From Bacteroidales bacterium (GTDB lineage Bacteria; Bacteroidota; Bacteroidia; Bacteroidales; UBA932): a DNA stretch of 64,000 nt. The position numbers were made by a program, and so were the translations under genes. Under the pieces are notes generated by a model. It was given only the letters and a program-made list of their open reading frames with translations, did no database searches and was not told the origin of the DNA. This document shows positions 1 to 7,803 of the stretch, in pieces; the first letter of the stretch is position 1; every line of letters starts with the position of its first letter. The stretch covers positions 15,243-79,242 of the forward strand of contig JAFXUS010000087.1 in the NCBI GenBank assembly GCA_017535125.1, written 5' to 3'.

Positions 1-1289
1 CCCGGCTTGCGGAGCAGCGCGAACATGTTCTTCTTGTAGGCCTCCACACCCGGCTGGTTGAACGGGTTGATGCCCAGGGTGTAGGCGCTGACGCCGCAGG
101 CGAATTCGAAGAAATAGAACAGGGCGCCGAGGCTCGCCTCGTCGAGGCGCTCCACGCTCAGCTCCATCTGCGGCACGCCGCCGTCGATGTGGGCGAGCTG
201 GGTGCCCAGCTGCGCCATCTTGTTGCAGTGCTCGACATGCTGGCCGGAGAGGTAGTTCAGCTGGTCGAGGTTCTGGCCGTCGAAGCCGATCACCACCTCG
301 CGGGAGGCGTTCTGCACGGTCACGGTGGTCTCGAACATCACGCGGTCGCCCTCCTGGATGAACTGGCCCATCGAGTGGAGGTCGGTGGTGCAGACCACGG
401 AGGCCGGGAAGATGCCCTTGCACTCCTTGCCCTCGGATTCGCCGTAGAGCTGCTTCCACCATTCGCCCAGGTACTGGAGCTTGGGGTGGAAGGTCACGAG
501 GATCTCCACCTTCTTGCCCATTTCGCTGTAGAGCAGGTTGCGCATCGCGGCGTACTGGACGGCGGGGTTGTCGGCGGACTTCTTCAGCAGGGCCGCGCGC
601 TCTTCGGCGGCGCCGCGCAGCATTTCGCGCATGTTGAAGCCGGCCAGGATGATGGGCAGGATGCCCACCGGGGTCAGGACGCTGTAGCGGCCGCCCACGT
701 TGTCGGGAACGACAAAGGTCTTGTAGCCTTCCTGGGTGGCGAGGGTCTTGAGGGCGCCCTTCTTCGCGTCGGTGATGGCGACGATGCGGTCGGCGGCCTC
801 GGCCTTGCCGTAGGTCTTCTCGAGGTATTCCTTCACGATGCGGAAGGCGACGGCCGGTTCGGTGGTGGTGCCGGACTTGGAGATGACTACGCAGGCGGTG
901 TTGCGCAGCTGCGCGAGGTCCATCAGCTCGGCGAGGTAGTCCTCGGAGAGGTTGTTGCCAGCGAAGGCGATCTGCGGCACGCCCGTCTTGCGGACAAAGC
1001 CGTGGGAGAGCGCCTCGATGGCGCAGCGGGCGCCAAGGTAGCTGCCGCCGATGCCGATCACGACCACCAGGTCCACGCCTTTCGCGGCCCAGGCGTCACG
1101 GATGGCCTCGCAGTCGGCGATCATCGACTCGGGGGTGTCCACGGGCAGGGTCTTCCATCCGAGGAAATCGTTGCCCGCGCCGGACTCGGCATCGAGCACG
1201 TCATACGCCTTCAGGGCCTTCTCGACATATTTCTGATATTCTGCATCTTTGACAAAGGAGCTGCAGCCTCCTGCATTGAACTTGACCAT
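1..1289 (-). CDS. pgi: Glucose-6-phosphate isomerase, C-terminus cut by window edge
   Basis: Reading leftward from an ATG at 1287-1289, the frame stays open to the window edge (429 codons). It should interconvert glucose-6-phosphate and fructose-6-phosphate in the cytoplasm, serving glycolysis and gluconeogenesis. The translation begins MVKFNAGGCSSFV. It carries the sugar-isomerase signatures VIGIGGSYLGAR near residue 75, VISKSGTTTEPA near 135 and DNVGGRYSVLTPVG near 200, the usual phosphosugar-binding SIS folds. The QPGVEAYK segment near the cut is the conserved C-terminal lysine region of the family. The size fits the 440-450 aa Bacteroidota form, so only a short tail should be missing. A TACCTTTG promoter box lies 38 nt upstream. 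The ATG is chosen because no earlier in-frame start keeps the family N-terminus. Confidence 0.95.
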   Translation of the reverse strand, partial: MVKFNAGGCSSFVKDAEYQKYVEKALKAYDVLDAESGAGNDFLGWKTLPVDTPESMIADCEAIRDAWAAKGVDLVVVIGIGGSYLGARCAIEALSHGFVRKTGVPQIAFAGNNLSEDYLAELMDLAQLRNTACVVISKSGTTTEPAVAFRIVKEYLEKTYGKAEAADRIVAITDAKKGALKTLATQEGYKTFVVPDNVGGRYSVLTPVGILPIILAGFNMREMLRGAAEERAALLKKSADNPAVQYAAMRNLLYSEMGKKVEILVTFHPKLQYLGEWWKQLYGESEGKECKGIFPASVVCTTDLHSMGQFIQEGDRVMFETTVTVQNASREVVIGFDGQNLDQLNYLSGQHVEHCNKMAQLGTQLAHIDGGVPQMELSVERLDEASLGALFYFFEFACGVSAYTLGINPFNQPGVEAYKKNMFALLRKP

Positions 1290-1327
1290 ATTTTTGTGTT
1301 TATACTTTATTGCGAACTATTGCATCA

Positions 1328-1335
1328 CAAAGGTA
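1328..1335 (-). promoter_or_regulatory. -7 promoter box for pgi
   Basis: On the minus strand this reads TACCTTTG, a full match to the Bacteroidota -7 consensus TAnnTTTG. It ends 38 nt before the pgi start codon. No convincing -33 TTTG is seen at the usual distance of about 20 nt. Confidence 0.55.
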
Positions 1336-1421
1336 GCAATATTCTTAAACAATCGTTCTCACCCTTTACATCCCTGAAACAATTCAACAAAATAGACAAA
1401 CGCTGCGGCCGGCAAAATTCA

Positions 1422-1451
1422 CGGGAGAGTTGTCTCGCGACGACTCTCCCG
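1422..1451. other. Strong hairpin in the pgi / M16 intergenic region
   Basis: The arms 1422-1434 and 1439-1451 pair over 13 positions (one G-T wobble) around the four-base loop TCGC. The nine outer pairs (cgggagagt / actctcccg) are perfect. It lies between the divergent pgi and M16 genes, outside the core of either promoter. No T-tract follows on either side, so a terminator is unlikely. A regulatory site or a small-RNA structure are alternatives; nothing in the sequence decides. Confidence 0.5.
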
Positions 1452-1540
1452 TTACTTAACCTAAACTTAAACTATGAAAAACTTCGTCGCTAAAGTAGAG
1501 AGATTTTGGGAGAATACCAAATTTTGCCAAAAACTTTTTT

Positions 1541-1548
1541 TAATTTTG
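1541..1548 (+). promoter_or_regulatory. -7 promoter box for the M16 protease-menA unit
   Basis: TAATTTTG fits TAnnTTTG. It ends 30 nt before the ATG at 1579, placing a likely transcript start near 1555. The surrounding AT-rich stretch stands out from the GC-rich genes. Confidence 0.6.
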
Positions 1549-1578
1549 TAGCGTTAGTTAGACCACGTCTCACTTATT

Positions 1579-4482
1579 ATGTTCAAAAAACCCTTTATCC
1601 TTTTCATCGCTGCCGCGTTGCTGGTGGCGATGCCTTCCTGCAAGCGCTATGAGACCGTTCCCGGGGACGCGCTGCAGACGAAAATCTACACCCTGGACAA
1701 TGGCATGAAGATCTTCATGTCCGTGAACAAAGAGCAGCCGCGCATCCAGACCTACATCGCGGTGAAGGTCGGCAGCAAGAACGATCCGTCCGAGACCACG
1801 GGCCTCGCCCACTACTTCGAGCACCTGATGTTCAAGGGCACGGAGCACTTCGGTACGATCGACTATGAGGCCGAGAAGCCGATGCTCGACGAGATAGAGC
1901 AGCTGTTCGAGGTCTATCGCAAGACGACGGACGAGGCGGAGCGCCAGGCCATCTATCACAGGATCGACTCGGTGAGCTACGAAGCCTCGAAGCTTGCGAT
2001 TCCCAACGAATACGACAAGCTGATGGCCGTCATCGGCGCAGACGGCACCAACGCCTGGACTTCCGGCGACGAGACCGTCTATACCGAGGACATCCCCTCC
2101 AACCAGATCGACAACTGGGCCCGCATCCAGGCCGACCGTTTCCGCCACGGCGTGATCCGCGGCTTCCACACGGAGCTGGAGACCATCTACGAGGAGAAGA
2201 ACATGTCCCTGACGCAGGACAGCCGCAAACTTTGGGAGGCCATGGACCAGGCCCTCTTCCCGCACCACCCGTACGGCAAGCAGACCACCCTGGGCAGCCA
2301 GGAGCACCTGAAGAACCCTTCCATCACCAACGTCAAGAAGTATCACGACGTTTACTACGTTCCGAACAACATCGCGGTCTGCGTGTCCGGCGATTTCGAT
2401 CCGGACGAGATGGTGGCTGCGATCGAGAAGTATTTCGGCGACTGGGAGCCGAACCCGGAGATCCCCGAGCTGCAGTTCGAGCCGGAGGAGCCCATCACGG
2501 AACCCATCGTGCGTGAGGTGTACGGCCTGGAGGCCGAGAACGTCGCCCTGGCGTGGCGCCTGCCCGCCCCGGCTGACCTGAAGACCGCGGCCGTGGCCGA
2601 AATCGCCGGTTCCGTGCTCTTCAACCAGCAGGCCGGCCTGATGGACCTGGACATCAACCAGCAGCAGAAGGCTCTCTTCGTCTATGGCGGCTATGAGGCC
2701 ATGGCGGACTACGCCTATTTCCTTGGCATGGGCAACCCCAAGGAAGGCCAGACCCTGGAAGAGGTGCGTGACCTCATCCTCGAGGAAGTGGCGAAGCTGC
2801 GCAGCGGCGACTTCGACGAAGCGCTCCTCGCCGCCAGCGTCAACAACACGAAGCTGAACCAGATGCGCCGCCTGGAGTATAACGACTACCGTGCGCGGTA
2901 TTATGTGGACGCCTTCATCAACGGCATTCCCTGGAAGGATGCGTGCAAGAGCATCGACCGCCTGGCAGCCGTGACCAAGGAGGACGTCGTCGCGTTTGCG
3001 AACGAGTACCTCGGAGAGAACGCTTACGCCGTGGTGTACAAGCGCCAGGGCGAGGACAAGACCATCCAGAAGGTCACCGCGCCGAAGATCACCCCGATCG
3101 TGACCAACCGCGACGAGGTCAGCGACTTCCTGACGGAAATCCAGAACAGCGTGGTGAAGCCGATCGAACCGGTGTTCGTCAACTTCGACAAGGATATGTC
3201 CAAGTTCGCGCTGACGGAAGGCGCCGACGTGCTCTACAAGAAGAACGAGCTGAACGACGTGTTCAATGTGCAGATCATCTACAACCGCGGTACGCAGCAG
3301 GATCCTGCCCTGGGCCTCGCCATGAACTACTTGAGCTACCTGGGTACGCCCGAGATGAGCGCCGAGGAAATGGCATCCAAGATGTACGGCCTGGCATGCA
3401 GCTACAGCGGCGGCGCCGGTGCCACGCAGAGCTCGATCCGCCTCGTCGGCCTGTCCGAGAATATGGGTGAAGCGCTGCGCCTGGTGGAGAACCTGGTGCA
3501 GAACGCCGTGCCTGACGAGGCCATTCTGGCGAACCTGAAGGCGGATATGCTGAAGGACCGCGCTGACGCGAAGAAATCGCAGAGCAGCTGCTTCAGCGCC
3601 CTGGAGCGCTATGCCTTCTACGGCCCGGACTTCATCAAGGCCACGACCATCAGCAACGAGGCGTTGATGGCGCTCAGCTCCGAGGATCTCCTCGGCAAGG
3701 TGCGCGACGTGTTCCAGCTCGGCCACGAGATCTTCTACTACGGCCCGATGTCCGAAAACGAGGTGAAGTCCACCCTGGCCGACGCCCACTATGTGGCGGA
3801 AGGCGCGCAGAAGCAGCCCGAGCAGTATGCGCTGTATCAGCTCACCCCGTCCGACCGCGTCCTGATGGCGCAGTACGACGCTCCGCAGCTCTACTACATC
3901 CAGTACTCCGACCGCGGTGAGAAGTTCGATCCCGCCCAGGCGGGCGACATCGCCCTGTACAACGAATACTTCGGCGGCGGCATGAACACCATCGTGTTCC
4001 AGGAGATGCGCGAGGCGCGCGGCCTGGCCTACAGCGCCTACGCCTCCCTCGACGAGCCGTCCGTCACGGAGGACACGTATTCCTTCATGGCCTTCATCGC
4101 CACGCAGAACGACAAGATGCGCCAGGCAATCGAGGCTTTCGACGAGATCATCAACAATATGCCGGAGTCCGAAGCCGCATTCGCCGTGGCGAAGGAGGCC
4201 CTGCTGAGCCGCCTGCGCACCCAGCGTACGACGGGCATGGACGTGCTGCGCAGCTATGTTGCCTGCCGCCGCCTCGGCCTCGCGGAGCCGTCCTACCGGG
4301 CCGTTTTCGAGAAGGCGCAGGACGCGACCCTCGCCGACGTGGTGGCGACCCAGCAGAAATGGGTCAAGGACCGCCACTACACCTACATGATCCTGGGCGA
4401 CATCAAGGACCTGGATACCAAGTACCTGTCCACGCTCGGGCCCGTGCAGACGCTGAGCCTCGAAGAGATCTTCGGCTACTAG
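1579..4482 (+). CDS. M16 (insulinase/pitrilysin-like) zinc protease, probable lipoprotein
   Basis: This 967-aa protein is a full-length double M16 peptidase. A signal sequence (MFKKPFILFIAAALLVAMPS) is followed by Cys21, so it is probably a lipoprotein facing the periplasm or surface. The inverted zinc motif HYFEH lies at 78-82, inside GLAHYFEHLMFKG. The downstream glutamate region ELETIYEEKN at about 199-208 should supply the third metal ligand. A later half (about 530-960) lacks HxxEH and matches the inactive partner domain that closes the peptide chamber. The expected role is degradation of peptides in the cell envelope. menA starts 1 nt after the stop, so the two are probably co-transcribed, although no functional link is obvious. 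The start is set by the signal peptide and the TAATTTTG box 30 nt upstream. Confidence 0.92.
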   Translation: MFKKPFILFIAAALLVAMPSCKRYETVPGDALQTKIYTLDNGMKIFMSVNKEQPRIQTYIAVKVGSKNDPSETTGLAHYFEHLMFKGTEHFGTIDYEAEKPMLDEIEQLFEVYRKTTDEAERQAIYHRIDSVSYEASKLAIPNEYDKLMAVIGADGTNAWTSGDETVYTEDIPSNQIDNWARIQADRFRHGVIRGFHTELETIYEEKNMSLTQDSRKLWEAMDQALFPHHPYGKQTTLGSQEHLKNPSITNVKKYHDVYYVPNNIAVCVSGDFDPDEMVAAIEKYFGDWEPNPEIPELQFEPEEPITEPIVREVYGLEAENVALAWRLPAPADLKTAAVAEIAGSVLFNQQAGLMDLDINQQQKALFVYGGYEAMADYAYFLGMGNPKEGQTLEEVRDLILEEVAKLRSGDFDEALLAASVNNTKLNQMRRLEYNDYRARYYVDAFINGIPWKDACKSIDRLAAVTKEDVVAFANEYLGENAYAVVYKRQGEDKTIQKVTAPKITPIVTNRDEVSDFLTEIQNSVVKPIEPVFVNFDKDMSKFALTEGADVLYKKNELNDVFNVQIIYNRGTQQDPALGLAMNYLSYLGTPEMSAEEMASKMYGLACSYSGGAGATQSSIRLVGLSENMGEALRLVENLVQNAVPDEAILANLKADMLKDRADAKKSQSSCFSALERYAFYGPDFIKATTISNEALMALSSEDLLGKVRDVFQLGHEIFYYGPMSENEVKSTLADAHYVAEGAQKQPEQYALYQLTPSDRVLMAQYDAPQLYYIQYSDRGEKFDPAQAGDIALYNEYFGGGMNTIVFQEMREARGLAYSAYASLDEPSVTEDTYSFMAFIATQNDKMRQAIEAFDEIINNMPESEAAFAVAKEALLSRLRTQRTTGMDVLRSYVACRRLGLAEPSYRAVFEKAQDATLADVVATQQKWVKDRHYTYMILGDIKDLDTKYLSTLGPVQTLSLEEIFGY

Positions 4483-4483
4483 C

Positions 4484-5365
4484 ATGACTGCGGAAGCCTG
4501 TATCCGTTCGATGCGGCTTCGCACGCTGCCGCTTTCGCTTGCCGGGATCGCCCTCGGGGTGCTCCTGGCGGCGAGGGGGCATGCGCTCAGCTGGTTGACC
4601 GTCACCCTGTTGGGGCTGACGACGGTCTGCCTGCAGATTCTGAGCAATCTTTCGAATGAACTGGGGGATACCCTGCACGGGACGGACCGCTCCGACCGGC
4701 AGGGTATCCACTATTCCATCCAGGACGGGGAGATGACCGTTCCGGAAATGAAGTGGCTGATCGGCTGCGTCGCCGTGCTGTGCTGCCTGCTGGGCGCCGG
4801 CATGGTGTGGAGCGCCTTCGGGACGCTGTTCGCGCCGCTGCCGCTCGCGTTCATCGCCCTCGGCGCCGCCGCCGTCTGGGCGGCGATGCACTACACCCTC
4901 GGCGAGCATCCTTACGGCTACCGGGGGCTGGGGGACATCTTTGTCTTCATTTTCTTCGGTCTCGCGACCGTGTGCGGCGGGTATTTCCTGAGCTGTCTGG
5001 AATGGGACTGGCTCATCCTGCTACCGGCCGCGGCCATCGGCTGCTTCAGCGTGGCGGTGCTGAACGTCAACAACATCCGCGACATGAAGAGCGACGCCGC
5101 GACGCGCACCACCGTGGCCCTCAAGCTGGGCCTGCGCCGCGCGCGCATCTACCAGACGCTGCTGATCGCGGCGGGCTGGGTGCTGATGACGGCCTTTGCG
5201 GCGCTGACCGCGCGCAACTGGCTGGATTTCCTGTACGTTTGTACGCTGGGGAGTTTCTGCGCCCATCTGAAGGGCGTCTGGACGCGGGAGGACCGGGCGC
5301 TGGATCCGATGCTGCCGCTGCTGGTCGTCAGCACTTTCCTGTTCGCCCTGCTGGCCGGGATTTAA
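4484..5365 (+). CDS. menA: 1,4-dihydroxy-2-naphthoate polyprenyltransferase (UbiA family)
   Basis: MenA joins a polyprenyl chain to dihydroxynaphthoate in the inner membrane, the step before the final methylation in menaquinone synthesis. The 293-aa protein opens with SMRLRTLPLSLAGIALG, typical of MenA. It has an Asp-rich prenyl-diphosphate motif in NLSNELGDTLHGTD at about 55-70 and a second region with NVNNIRDMKSD near 190. Eight or nine hydrophobic segments fill the rest. It starts 1 nt after the M16 stop. It ends in a 4-nt tail overlap with the convergent menG/ubiE gene, which encodes the next enzyme of the same pathway. Confidence 0.93.
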   Translation: MTAEACIRSMRLRTLPLSLAGIALGVLLAARGHALSWLTVTLLGLTTVCLQILSNLSNELGDTLHGTDRSDRQGIHYSIQDGEMTVPEMKWLIGCVAVLCCLLGAGMVWSAFGTLFAPLPLAFIALGAAAVWAAMHYTLGEHPYGYRGLGDIFVFIFFGLATVCGGYFLSCLEWDWLILLPAAAIGCFSVAVLNVNNIRDMKSDAATRTTVALKLGLRRARIYQTLLIAAGWVLMTAFAALTARNWLDFLYVCTLGSFCAHLKGVWTREDRALDPMLPLLVVSTFLFALLAGI

Positions 5366-6066
5366 GCTTTTTCTCCGATATACATCCGGCAGAGGCCGAA
5401 AGTGAAGGCGCGGTGACGTACGTTCGCGTAACCGCAGCGCTCCATCGTGGCCGTCCATTCCTGGCGGCCGGGGAAGGCCTGCACGGAGGCAGGGAGGTAT
5501 TTGTAGGCGGCTTTGTCGCCGGAAATGAGCCCGCCGATCCAGGGCACGAAGTGCATGAAATAGAGGTTGTAGCCCCAGCGGAGGAATTTGTTCTCCGGGA
5601 CGGAGAGCTCCAGGATGACGAGGCGGCCGCCGGGCCTGAGCACGCGCAGGATCTCCCGCAGCGCCGCTTCGCGCTGCGAGAAATTCCGGATGCCGAAGGC
5701 GATGGTGGCCACGTGGAAGCTGCCGTCGTCGAAACGCATGGCCTCGCTGTCTCCCTGCTCGCAGGAAATCCGCTTCGCCAGGCCCGCCTTCTGCACCTTC
5801 TCGCGCATCACGGCGAGCATGCCTTCGGAGAGGTCCAGTCCCATGACGTGGCTGCCCGGACTCATGCGGCGCGCCTGCGCGATGGCGAAGTCACCGGTGC
5901 CGCAGGCGATGTCGAGCAGCTGCTGCGGCTGGGCGGGGGTGATGATCTCCCGCAGGGCGCGGCGGCGCCAACTGCGGTCCACCCCGAATGACATGAGGTG
6001 GTTGAGCCGGTCGTAGTCGGGTGCGATCCCGTCGAACATCTGTTGGATTCTCTCTTTCTGCTGCAT
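5362..6066 (-). CDS. menG: Demethylmenaquinone methyltransferase
   Basis: This 234-aa SAM-dependent methyltransferase (UbiE/MenG family) methylates demethylmenaquinone to menaquinone, the quinone used in anaerobic respiration. The opening MQQKERIQQMFDGIAPDYDR and LNHLMSFGVDRSWRR are family hallmarks. The SAM-binding loop is LLDIACGTGDFAIA at about 50-63, with GIRNFSQREAALREI-type signatures near 140. It faces menA tail to tail with a 4-bp overlap. It lies downstream of tRNA-Gly on the same strand, with a hairpin between; it could be read from the tRNA promoter or from an unseen one of its own. Confidence 0.94.
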   Translation of the reverse strand: MQQKERIQQMFDGIAPDYDRLNHLMSFGVDRSWRRRALREIITPAQPQQLLDIACGTGDFAIAQARRMSPGSHVMGLDLSEGMLAVMREKVQKAGLAKRISCEQGDSEAMRFDDGSFHVATIAFGIRNFSQREAALREILRVLRPGGRLVILELSVPENKFLRWGYNLYFMHFVPWIGGLISGDKAAYKYLPASVQAFPGRQEWTATMERCGYANVRHRAFTFGLCRMYIGEKA

Positions 6067-6080
6067 AGTGCTGGACTGAA

Positions 6081-6105
6081 AAGTCCGGCGCTGCGGGCCG
6101 GACTT
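6081..6105 (-). terminator. Hairpin after tRNA-Gly, possible terminator
   Basis: A perfect 9-bp stem (aagtccggc / gccggactt, 6081-6089 and 6097-6105) with a 7-nt loop lies just downstream of the tRNA 3' end on the minus strand. Only a short T run follows. It may end or process the tRNA transcript before menG. Confidence 0.5.
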
Positions 6106-6106
6106 C

Positions 6107-6180
6107 TGGAGCAGGATAAGGGAGTCGAACCCTCCTCCTTGGCTTGGGAAGCCAATGCACTACCGATGTGCTAATCCTGC
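6107..6180 (-). tRNA. tRNA-Gly, anticodon CCC
   Basis: The minus strand folds into a full cloverleaf. The acceptor stem pairs GCAGGAT with ATCCTGC, the D arm is GCAC...GTGC, the anticodon stem pairs TTGGC with GCCAA, and the T arm contains TTCGACT. The seven-base anticodon loop TTCCCAA gives anticodon CCC, reading GGG glycine codons. The discriminator T is followed by an encoded CCA (complement of 6107-6109). No intron or mismatch in the acceptor stem is seen. Confidence 0.95.
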
Positions 6181-6240
6181 GGGGTGCGATTGAATCAGAT
6201 TCAAAACTGTTTGGACCACAAATGTTATTCAATCCCGATG

Positions 6241-6248
6241 CAAATATA
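6241..6248 (-). promoter_or_regulatory. -7 promoter box for tRNA-Gly
   Basis: On the minus strand this reads TATATTTG (TAnnTTTG). It lies 60 nt upstream of the mature tRNA 5' end, so a leader of about 54 nt would be removed by processing. The opposing xyl box begins 20 bp away. Confidence 0.5.
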
Positions 6249-6260
6249 GCAAATTATTCG

Positions 6261-6268
6261 TAAATTTG
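6261..6268 (+). promoter_or_regulatory. -7 promoter box for the xylose operon
   Basis: TAAATTTG fits TAnnTTTG and ends 23 nt before the xylB ATG at 6292. It forms a back-to-back pair with the tRNA box. A 15-bp palindrome (ttgaatc-a-gattcaa, 6190-6204) lies 57 bp upstream, closer to the tRNA; whether it is an operator for either unit is unknown. Confidence 0.6.
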
Positions 6269-6291
6269 ACAACTTGAAACAATACGAAGAA

Positions 6292-7770
6292 ATGTACTCA
6301 TTGGGAATCGACGTCGGATCTTCATCCGTCAAAGTAGCGCTGCTCGACATCACGAGCGGCAAGTGTGTATGTTCGGCCACCAACCCCAAATCGGAGGCGC
6401 CCATCAAGGCGGTCCAGAAGGGCTGGGCGGAGCAGGACCCGAAGTCCTGGTGGAAATATATGTCCGACGGCATCCGGGAGATGGCTTCCGCCGGCTTCGA
6501 CCTGGGCAAGGTGGAGTCGATCGGTATCTCCTATCAGATGCACGGCCTGGTGGCGCTGGACAAGAGCGGCGAGCCCGTGCGCGACGCCATCATCTGGTGC
6601 GACTCCCGCGCCGTGTCCATCGGCGCCGAGGCCCTGCAGGCCATCGGGTATGACTGCTGCATGGAGCACCTGCTCAACTCGCCGGGCAATTTCACGGCTT
6701 CCAAGCTGGCCTGGGTGAAGCGCAACGAGCCGGACGTGTACGCCCGGATCTGGCGTTTCATGCTTCCCGGCGACTACATCGCCTTCCGCCTGACCGGCGA
6801 GGCCACGACCACCGCCACGGGCATGTCCGAAGGCATTCTCTGGGACTTCGCCGACCGCCGTCGCGCCCACTTCGTGGCCGACTACTACGGCATCGAGTCC
6901 GACAAGTTCTGCCCGGTGGTGCAGGCCATCGGCGACCAGGGCCACGTGACGGCCGCGATTGCGAAGGAGCTGGGTCTCCCGGCCGGCATCCCCGTGTCCT
7001 ACCGCGCCGGCGACCAGCCGAACAACGCCTTCTCCCTGGACGTGCTCGAACCGGGCGAGATCGCCGCGACGGGCGGCACCAGCGGTGTCGTGTACGGCGT
7101 GACCGACGTGCCGAAGGCCGACCCGCAGTCCCGCGTGAACACCTTCCTCCACGTCACCGCTTCCGCGGAGCCGCGCATGGGCGTGCTGCTCTGCATCAAC
7201 GGTACCGGCATCATGAACTCCTGGGCGCACCGCAACATCTCCCCGGAGCTCTCCTATCCGGAAATGAACGACCTCGCCGCCACGGCTCCCGTGGGCGCTG
7301 ACGGCCTGCTCGTGCTGCCCTTCGGCAACGGAGCCGAGCGCGTGCTCGCGAACCGTACGACCGGCGCCCGCCTGGTCGGCGTGGACCTGGTCCGCCACGG
7401 CAAGGCGCACATCCTGCGCGCCGTCCAGGAAGGCATCGCGTTCTCCTTCCGCTACGGCATCGACATCATGAAGGAAATGGGCCTGAAGCCCGACGTGATC
7501 CGCGCCGGCAAGGCCAACATGTTCCTCAGCCCGCTGTTCCGCTCGACGCTCGCCACGCTGTGCGATGCGCGCATCGAGCTCTTCGACACCGACGGTTCGC
7601 TGGGCGCCGCCCGCGGAGCCGCGCTCGGCGCCGGCATCTACAAGACTACCCAGGAGGCTTTCGCCACCCTCGAGAAGCTCGACGTCATCGAGCCGGAGGC
7701 GGAGTGGAAGCAGCCGCTCGAGGCCGCGTACGGCCGCTGGAAACAGGAAGTCAGCAATGCACTCAAATAA
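6292..7770 (+). CDS. xylB: Xylulokinase (FGGY family)
   Basis: It phosphorylates D-xylulose to D-xylulose-5-phosphate, feeding the pentose phosphate pathway. The 492-aa length is normal. The N-terminal ATPase loop is GIDVGSSSVKVALLD (5-19). The substrate-side motif YQMHG is at about 81-85. The catalytic aspartate is Asp241 in RAGDQPNNAFS. A second nucleotide-binding glycine stretch, ATGGTSGVVYG, follows near 257. I chose the ATG at 6292 over the in-frame TTG at 6274, because FGGY kinases begin a few residues before the phosphate loop and the TTG lies only 6 nt past the promoter box. It is the first gene of xylB-xylA-xylE; no xylose regulator sits beside it. Confidence 0.95.
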   Translation: MYSLGIDVGSSSVKVALLDITSGKCVCSATNPKSEAPIKAVQKGWAEQDPKSWWKYMSDGIREMASAGFDLGKVESIGISYQMHGLVALDKSGEPVRDAIIWCDSRAVSIGAEALQAIGYDCCMEHLLNSPGNFTASKLAWVKRNEPDVYARIWRFMLPGDYIAFRLTGEATTTATGMSEGILWDFADRRRAHFVADYYGIESDKFCPVVQAIGDQGHVTAAIAKELGLPAGIPVSYRAGDQPNNAFSLDVLEPGEIAATGGTSGVVYGVTDVPKADPQSRVNTFLHVTASAEPRMGVLLCINGTGIMNSWAHRNISPELSYPEMNDLAATAPVGADGLLVLPFGNGAERVLANRTTGARLVGVDLVRHGKAHILRAVQEGIAFSFRYGIDIMKEMGLKPDVIRAGKANMFLSPLFRSTLATLCDARIELFDTDGSLGAARGAALGAGIYKTTQEAFATLEKLDVIEPEAEWKQPLEAAYGRWKQEVSNALK

Positions 7771-7803
7771 TACAAACCAATAATCTTTTTATCACTAATC
7801 ATT

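Noticed and set aside
1474..1551. A 25-codon frame starting MKNFVAKVERFWENT upstream of the M16 gene
   Set aside because: It overlaps the promoter box at 1541-1548, has no recognised family and no clear ribosome-binding site.
1570..4647. Very long open frame (over 1000 codons) antisense to the M16 protease
   Set aside because: High-GC codon use leaves the opposite strand open. The translation is His/Val/Leu-rich without domains, while the plus strand has clear M16 motifs.
6274..6276. TTG as the start of xylB
   Set aside because: It lies 6 nt after the promoter box and would add residues before the conserved MYSLGIDVGSS opening. The ATG at 6292 fits the family and the usual spacing.
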